Shown in pieces: positions 7,804-11,748 of a stretch of DNA of 11,748 nt; position 1 is the first letter of the stretch, and each line of letters opens with the position of its first letter. The stretch is from Actinomycetota bacterium (GTDB lineage Bacteria > Actinomycetota > Actinomycetes > Nanopelagicales > Nanopelagicaceae). Both the position numbers and the translations under genes were made by a program. The notes under the pieces were generated by a model. The model was not told where the DNA came from and did not search any database. It was given only the letters and a program-made list of their open reading frames with translations. Where the stretch lies: assembly GCA_947487595.1 (NCBI GenBank), contig CANKXJ010000017.1, positions 1 to 11,748 on the forward strand, given 5' to 3'.

Positions 7804-8341
7804 AGAGCCCATTCTCTCTTATAAATCCCGCCACAATTTCCGGCACGTCAGCGTTCAATCCCTGGCGAATTGTCGTTGCTGCGACATCTAGGGCTCCAAT
7901 ATCAATTCCAGTTGCTGGATAACCAGGTCGATTAATGCAGATGACTGAAACCATTTTTTGTAAATCTTGGGCCCTGTGCCACTGATTGATCTTTGAAAAA
8001 GCATCTGCGCCTACGATTAAATAGATCTGATCATCTGGAAATGTCCGACTCAGCGCTTCAACAGTATCGATTGCATAGCTAGGGCCGGCACGTAGGATTT
8101 CAATGGGGTTTACACGCACTCTATTCTTAATTTCTTCTGGCAGCGTTGAAACTGCTAACTCACACATCTTTCGTCGCTGTTCTCCACTAGCAGTTGGCTC
8201 GCAACTTCGAAGCAAAGGTTGACCAGCAGGAATAAGAAGTAGTTGATCAATTAAGTCTTTTTTAAAAAGTTGCGTGATTACGTGCAAGTGACCTCGGTGT
8301 ATCGGGTCAAATGTTCCGCCGTAAATTCCAACGCGGGACAA
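7790..8341 (-). CDS. nadD: Nicotinate-nucleotide adenylyltransferase
   Basis: NadD joins nicotinate mononucleotide and ATP to make deamido-NAD, an essential step of NAD synthesis. The 183-residue protein starts SRVGIYGGTFDPIHRGHLH, with the nucleotidyltransferase signature GGTFDPIHRGH at residues 8-18 and HRGH at 15-18. LIVGADAFSKINQWHRA (108-124) is a typical NadD segment. The C-terminal ATP-binding motif, usually ISSTxIR, reads VAATTIRQG (153-161), and PEIVAGFIRENGLY closes the fold as expected. The start is a TTG (8339-8341). No ATG or GTG fits: an in-frame stop lies five codons upstream and the first residues of the motif follow at once. The TTG sits 1 nt after the stop of the 40-residue ORF, so reinitiation or coupling is likely. 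The 3' end overlaps rsfS by 14 nt. The family's usual substrate and role are well established; the low-efficiency start codon is the only oddity. Confidence 0.95.
   Translation of the reverse strand: MSRVGIYGGTFDPIHRGHLHVITQLFKKDLIDQLLLIPAGQPLLRSCEPTASGEQRRKMCELAVSTLPEEIKNRVRVNPIEILRAGPSYAIDTVEALSRTFPDDQIYLIVGADAFSKINQWHRAQDLQKMVSVICINRPGYPATGIDIGALDVAATTIRQGLNADVPEIVAGFIRENGLYDNQ
7813..7820 (-). promoter_or_regulatory. Probable ribosome binding site for rsfS
   Basis: AAGAGAGA on the minus strand is the purine-rich stretch inside the nadD end. It is 9 nt from the ATG at 7803 but 0 nt from the ATG at 7812, so it favours the shorter RsfS. Confidence 0.45.
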
Positions 8342-8342
8342 A

Positions 8343-8465
8343 TTAGTCCCGGTCTAGGCGAAGAGTTAAATAGAGAAGGAGTGAAAGAACTCCAAAACCA
8401 ATAATGCCAAATGCATAGGGAGGCATTGGAAGTTCGCGCACAGCCTCAGTTGCTAAGTTCATCAT
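8343..8465 (-). CDS. Small single-helix membrane protein, unknown function
   Basis: A 40-residue protein starting MMNLATEAVRELPMPPYAFG, which I do not recognise functionally. It has a short polar N-terminus with an ELPMPP turn (residues 11-16), one predicted membrane helix at about 17-35 (YAFGIIGFGVLSLLLYLTL), and a charged end RLDRD. Positive charge at the C-terminal flank suggests the N-terminus faces outward (inference). Translation signals are strong: AGGA at 8474-8477 is 8 nt before ATG 8463-8465, placed just after the ligA stop (8479-8481). The TAA stop at 8343-8345 is 1 nt from the nadD TTG, so the ORF fills the ligA-nadD gap almost exactly. A second ATG at 8460-8462 would remove one residue. 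A purely leader-like role in loading ribosomes onto nadD is the alternative to a functional membrane peptide. Confidence 0.75.
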   Translation of the reverse strand: MMNLATEAVRELPMPPYAFGIIGFGVLSLLLYLTLRLDRD

Positions 8466-8473
8466 GGTTGAAA

Positions 8474-8477
8474 TCCT
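8474..8477 (-). promoter_or_regulatory. Ribosome binding site of the 40-residue ORF
   Basis: AGGA on the minus strand is 8 nt before ATG 8465 and 1 nt after the ligA stop. Its good match and spacing are the main reason to accept the short ORF as translated. Confidence 0.6.
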
Positions 8478-8478
8478 A

Positions 8479-10503
8479 CTATGCCAAACCATTGAGTAAT
8501 TGCTTAAATCGAGTCTCATCAATGACTGGCACGCCGAGTTCTTGTGCTTTAGCTAACTTTGATCCTGGATCTGTGCCGACCAATACGTAATCAGTCTTAC
8601 TGGATACTGCGCTTGCGGCTTTGCCGCCATGGCCTGTAATGGTTTCAGAGATGCCATCACGGGTGAAAGATTCCAAACCTCCAGTGACAACAAAGGTTAA
8701 ACCAGCCAGAGTTTGTGGCAACGCAGCAACCTCTTGTTGCACAACCGTAACACCAGCAGCGCCCCACTTTCGAATAATTTCACGGTGCCAATCAACGGCA
8801 AACCATTCAACAATTGACTGCGCAATTGTTGATCCCACTCCATCAACTGCAGCCAACTCTTCGGCCGATGATGTTGAAATCTTTGCAATTGAAGCGAAAT
8901 TCGTTGCTAATGCTTGCGCAGCGGTGGGTCCAACGTGCCTGATAGAGAGTGCGACCAAAGTTCTCCAGAGCGGTTGCTTCTTGGCTTGATCAAGTGCGGC
9001 TAGAAGCTTTGCAACATTTGCACCTGGAGTTCCATCTTTTTTTGTAAAAAACTCACTCTTTGCAAGTTTGTTCTCATTTAAAGCAAAAAGATCTGATTCA
9101 TCCATAATAATCTTGGACTCAAGTAGTGCGACCGCTGCTTCATAACCCAAAACATCTATATCTAGGGCTGCACGTGATCCAATATAGTAAATACGCTCAC
9201 GTAGCTGGGCAGGACAACTTTGCGTATTAGGGCAACGAATATCAACATCAGCCTCTGACATTGCTCGCAACTTTGACCCACACTCAGGACACTTCGTTGG
9301 CATAACAAATGCGCGCTCATTACCTGTGCGTCGCTCGATGACTGGCCCCAGTACTTCAGGAATAACATCGCCAGCTTTTCGAATAACTACAACATCGCCA
9401 ATTAACACACCTTTGCGAACAATCTCCTCAGCATTGTGCAACGTTGCATTGGTAACTGTTGAACCTGCAACTTTAACTGGTTCCATAAAAGCAAATGGTG
9501 TTACGCGACCCGTACGACCAATGCTCACCTTTATATCTAGAAGCTTTGTTGTTACTTCTTCGGGTGGATATTTAAATGCAATAGCCCACTTAGGCGCACG
9601 GGATGTGAAGCCCAACTGCGCCTGCTCACTGATTGAATCGACCTTAATTACCACTCCATCAATTTCATGTTCAACATCGTGGCGGTGCTCTTCGTAGTAT
9701 TTAACGAATTTCTCAACTTCAGCTCGGCTCTTACACACCTTAAAACGATCACTTGTTGGTAGTCCAAGTGAAGCCAATACGTCGTAGGCATTACTTTGAG
9801 ATTCAAATGAAATACCTTCTCTGGCGCCCACACCATGAACAACAACTGAAAGAGGGCGTGATGCAGTTACACGTGGATCTTTTTGACGTAGAGAACCAGC
9901 AGCTCCATTTCTTGGATTAGCAAAGAGGGCCTTGCCTGATTCCTCTAGCGACTCATTAAGTTCTTGAAAAGCTGCAATAGGAAAGAAGACCTCCCCACGA
10001 ACTTCAATCAAATCTGGAGTCTTATCGCCTTTGAGAGTATGAGGCAGATTCTTAATTGTCTTAACGTTGAGTGTTACGTCTTCACCTGTAACACCATTGC
10101 CACGAGTCAACCCACGCACTAACTGACCTTTTTCATAGGTCAAATTAATTGCTAAGCCATCAACTTTAAGTTCGCACAAGTAAGTAGGTTTTGGAACTTC
10201 CTTTTCAACACGATCAAACCAGGTTGAAAGCTCATCACTATCAAATACGTTATCTAAGCTCATCATCTTTTCAATGTGATCACGCTGTTCAAATTGAGTG
10301 GCAAAACCTCCACCCACATGCTGTGTTGGTGAATCTACCTCGCGAAGCTCAGGGTGCTTAGCTTCTAGTGCAGTTAACTCTTTTAATAATCCATCAAATT
10401 CTGCATCAGTAAGAGTTGGTGCATCTAATACATAGTATTTAAATTGATGATCACGTATCTGCCCCATGAGCTCACTCATACGGTGGCGGGCTTGATTACT
10501 CAT
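8479..10503 (-). CDS. ligA: NAD-dependent DNA ligase
   Basis: LigA seals nicks in DNA during replication and repair, using NAD as adenylate donor. The 674-residue length is normal. Domain Ia with the NAD/NMN-binding YYxLDAPTLTDAEFD region is at about 23-37. The adenylation domain carries the catalytic lysine K113 in ELKVDGLAINL. RGEVFFP (169-175), ANPRNGAAGSLRQ (195-207) and EIDGVVIKVD (280-289) are nucleotidyltransferase motifs, and KWAIAFKYPPEE follows at 305-316. The OB fold is at about 320-400. The zinc finger has C405, C408, C424 and C430. Helix-hairpin-helix repeats at about 440-585 include IRHVGPTAAQALA and VDGVGSTIAQSI. The C-terminal BRCT domain is at about 597-674 (LTFVVTGGLESFTRD). 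All catalytic and metal residues are present. The ATG (10501-10503) shares one base with the mnmA stop (TAATG), so translation is coupled. Confidence 0.98.
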   Translation of the reverse strand: MSNQARHRMSELMGQIRDHQFKYYVLDAPTLTDAEFDGLLKELTALEAKHPELREVDSPTQHVGGGFATQFEQRDHIEKMMSLDNVFDSDELSTWFDRVEKEVPKPTYLCELKVDGLAINLTYEKGQLVRGLTRGNGVTGEDVTLNVKTIKNLPHTLKGDKTPDLIEVRGEVFFPIAAFQELNESLEESGKALFANPRNGAAGSLRQKDPRVTASRPLSVVVHGVGAREGISFESQSNAYDVLASLGLPTSDRFKVCKSRAEVEKFVKYYEEHRHDVEHEIDGVVIKVDSISEQAQLGFTSRAPKWAIAFKYPPEEVTTKLLDIKVSIGRTGRVTPFAFMEPVKVAGSTVTNATLHNAEEIVRKGVLIGDVVVIRKAGDVIPEVLGPVIERRTGNERAFVMPTKCPECGSKLRAMSEADVDIRCPNTQSCPAQLRERIYYIGSRAALDIDVLGYEAAVALLESKIIMDESDLFALNENKLAKSEFFTKKDGTPGANVAKLLAALDQAKKQPLWRTLVALSIRHVGPTAAQALATNFASIAKISTSSAEELAAVDGVGSTIAQSIVEWFAVDWHREIIRKWGAAGVTVVQQEVAALPQTLAGLTFVVTGGLESFTRDGISETITGHGGKAASAVSSKTDYVLVGTDPGSKLAKAQELGVPVIDETRFKQLLNGLA

Positions 10504-11576
10504 TACTCAGTCTCACAAATTGTGGCTGAACCTACGACGCGATCACCATCATAAATAACCATTGCTTGGCCAGTTGCTAGACCTAAAAGAGGATCATCTA
10601 ATTGAGCAGTAAGTAGGGTTCCATCAAAGAAGTATGAACAAGGTAGGGCTGCACCATGCGCACGCACTTGGACAAAGCCGCGTTGTGGCTTCGCTGCAAC
10701 TGCAGGTCCACACCAGACTGCTCTCTCTCCACGCATAGTTGTAACCGCTAAATCTTCACGTGCACCAACTACAACGGTATTGCTCACTGGTTCAATTTTT
10801 AAAACAAATCGTGGTGAACCATCAGCTGTTGGAACAGTTAGTCCCAGACCCTTTCGCTGACCGATTGTGTATGTGTAAGCACCTTTGTGTTCGCCAATCT
10901 TTACACCATCTTGATCAACGATTGGACCTACTTCACTTCCCAAACGTTCTCGTAACCATCCTGCATTATCACCAGAAGGAACAAAACAAATATCGTGGCT
11001 ATCTGGCTTTTGTGCAACAGCTAAGCCGCGCGCTTCTGCCTCTTTGCGAATATCAACTTTCGTTGTATCACCCAGTGGGAAAATGGCGCCTTCAATTTGT
11101 TGAATAGTTAAAACCGATAGAACATAAGACTGATCTTTTGAATGATCAACTGCTCGATGCAGTGTCTTTCCAGAATCAGAAATCTGTGTTCTTGCGTAGT
11201 GACCCGTTACAACACCATCAAAGCCCATGGCACGTGCACGATCTAGAACTGCTGCAAACTTAATCTTTTCATTACAACGCAGACATGGATTGGGTGTTCG
11301 CCCTGCTGCATACTCAGCTAAGAAATCTTCAACTACTCCATCATGAAACTCTTCAGCCATATCCCAGATATAAAAAGGAATTCCGATGACATCTGCAGCG
11401 CGACGGGCATCATGTGAATCTTCAATCGTGCAACATCCACGGGCACCTGATCGATATTTCTGAGGATTGGAAGAGAGCGCTAAGTGCACACCAATAACTT
11501 CATGGCCCGCCTCAACTGCGCGGGCAGCAGCCACTGCTGAATCAACTCCACCGCTCATTGCTGCAATTAACCTCAT
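10503..11576 (-). CDS. mnmA: tRNA-specific 2-thiouridylase MnmA
   Basis: MnmA adds the 2-thio group to uridine 34 of tRNA for Lys, Glu and Gln, activating the base with ATP and using persulfide sulfur. The 357-residue protein begins with the PP-loop MSGGVDSAVAA (SGGVDS at 8-13). The two catalytic cysteines are in TPNPCLRCN (C98) and SHDICFVP (C197), and GHYAR at 125-129 and HSKDQSYVL at 145-153 are further family motifs. The central domain has YTIGQRKGLGL, and the C-terminal beta-barrel domain covers about the last 80 residues. The ATG at 11574-11576 overlaps the stop of the preceding cysteine desulfurase gene as ATGA. This pairs the enzyme with its probable sulfur source in one operon, the common actinobacterial arrangement. 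A GGAAGGGCGG stretch lies upstream inside the desulfurase end. Confidence 0.97.
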   Translation of the reverse strand: MRLIAAMSGGVDSAVAAARAVEAGHEVIGVHLALSSNPQKYRSGARGCCTIEDSHDARRAADVIGIPFYIWDMAEEFHDGVVEDFLAEYAAGRTPNPCLRCNEKIKFAAVLDRARAMGFDGVVTGHYARTQISDSGKTLHRAVDHSKDQSYVLSVLTIQQIEGAIFPLGDTTKVDIRKEAEARGLAVAQKPDSHDICFVPSGDNAGWLRERLGSEVGPIVDQDGVKIGEHKGAYTYTIGQRKGLGLTVPTADGSPRFVLKIEPVSNTVVVGAREDLAVTTMRGERAVWCGPAVAAKPQRGFVQVRAHGAALPCSYFFDGTLLTAQLDDPLLGLATGQAMVIYDGDRVVGSATICETE

Positions 11577-11748
11577 GAAAGATTTGCCGCCCTTCCACGG
11601 GTAATTACATCAGGCAGTACTGACACTGCGAAATCCACGTCTGCACTTGTGCTGGTGGCACCGAATGAAAATCGCAATGAAGACTGTGCGCTGACTTCAT
11701 TATGTCCCATAGCAAGAAGCACGTGGCTGGCCTCATGAACACCAGCGC
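11573..11748 (-). CDS. Cysteine desulfurase, C-terminal part (runs off right edge)
   Basis: Only the last 58 codons are in the window, entering at 11748 and stopping with TGA at 11573-11575. The translation reads AGVHEASHVLLAMGHNEVSA, then a conserved LRFSFGATSTSADVDFAV stretch, and ends VITRGRAANLS. This matches the C-terminal domain of NifS/IscS-type PLP enzymes, which strip sulfur from cysteine and carry it as a persulfide. The AGV corresponds to the part just after the catalytic loop, so the catalytic Cys and the PLP lysine should lie just outside the window. The stop overlaps the mnmA start (ATGA). In this position the enzyme is expected to feed MnmA, and possibly Fe-S assembly. Subtype (IscS versus SufS) cannot be judged from the fragment; the sequence style resembles the group I (NifS/IscS) type. 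Confidence 0.88.
   Translation of the reverse strand, partial: AGVHEASHVLLAMGHNEVSAQSSLRFSFGATSTSADVDFAVSVLPDVITRGRAANLS

Noticed and set aside
1..11748. Defence island, mobile element, CRISPR, toxin-antitoxin or prophage content
   Set aside because: Every substantial frame is a recognisable housekeeping or competence protein. No transposase, integrase, terminal inverted repeats, spaced repeats or two-gene toxin pair is visible.

Overview
All genes in this window lie on the minus strand, so the biological reading direction runs from about 11748 down to 1. The content is a compact block of housekeeping genes. The protein sequences and the gene order nadD - rsfS - histidine phosphatase point to an actinobacterium; that trio is also adjacent in Mycobacterium. 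Base composition is, by eye, well below that of typical high-GC actinobacteria, and spacing is very tight. This fits a streamlined planktonic actinobacterium such as the freshwater acI/Nanopelagicales group. That placement is an inference from style and synteny; there is no rRNA or marker placement here.

Layout in transcription order: the C-terminal end of a cysteine desulfurase (enters at 11748, stops at 11573); mnmA (tRNA 2-thiouridylase); ligA (NAD-dependent DNA ligase); a 40-residue single-helix membrane protein at 8343-8465; nadD with a TTG start; rsfS; a histidine-phosphatase-family protein; a tRNA-Ala(GGC); leuS; a cysteine-synthase-family PLP enzyme; comEA; comEC; and the N-terminal third of holA, which runs off the left edge.

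Most junctions from the desulfurase to the phosphatase overlap or nearly touch: ATGA at 11573-11576, TAATG at 10501-10505, 13 nt before the small ORF, 1 nt before nadD, overlaps of 14 and 11 nt afterwards. This suggests one translationally coupled operon. Two functional links are visible: cysteine desulfurase supplies the sulfur that MnmA puts on tRNA, and NadD makes the NAD precursor that LigA consumes. The second half (leuS to holA) is looser, with gaps of 40, 60 and up to 98 nt. It holds a DNA-uptake pair (comEA, comEC) followed by a replisome gene.

No gene-free stretch reaches 300 bases. The non-coding gaps are 6742-6785, 4142-4181, 3197-3256 and nominally 2490-2587, and I see no convincing rho-independent terminator in any of them. 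I found no mobile element, CRISPR array, toxin-antitoxin, prophage or defence module. The points worth a second look are small: the comEC start, the tRNA-leuS junction, the 40-residue protein, and the unusual active-site neighbourhood of the cysteine-synthase-like enzyme. I do not see an undescribed multi-gene system.
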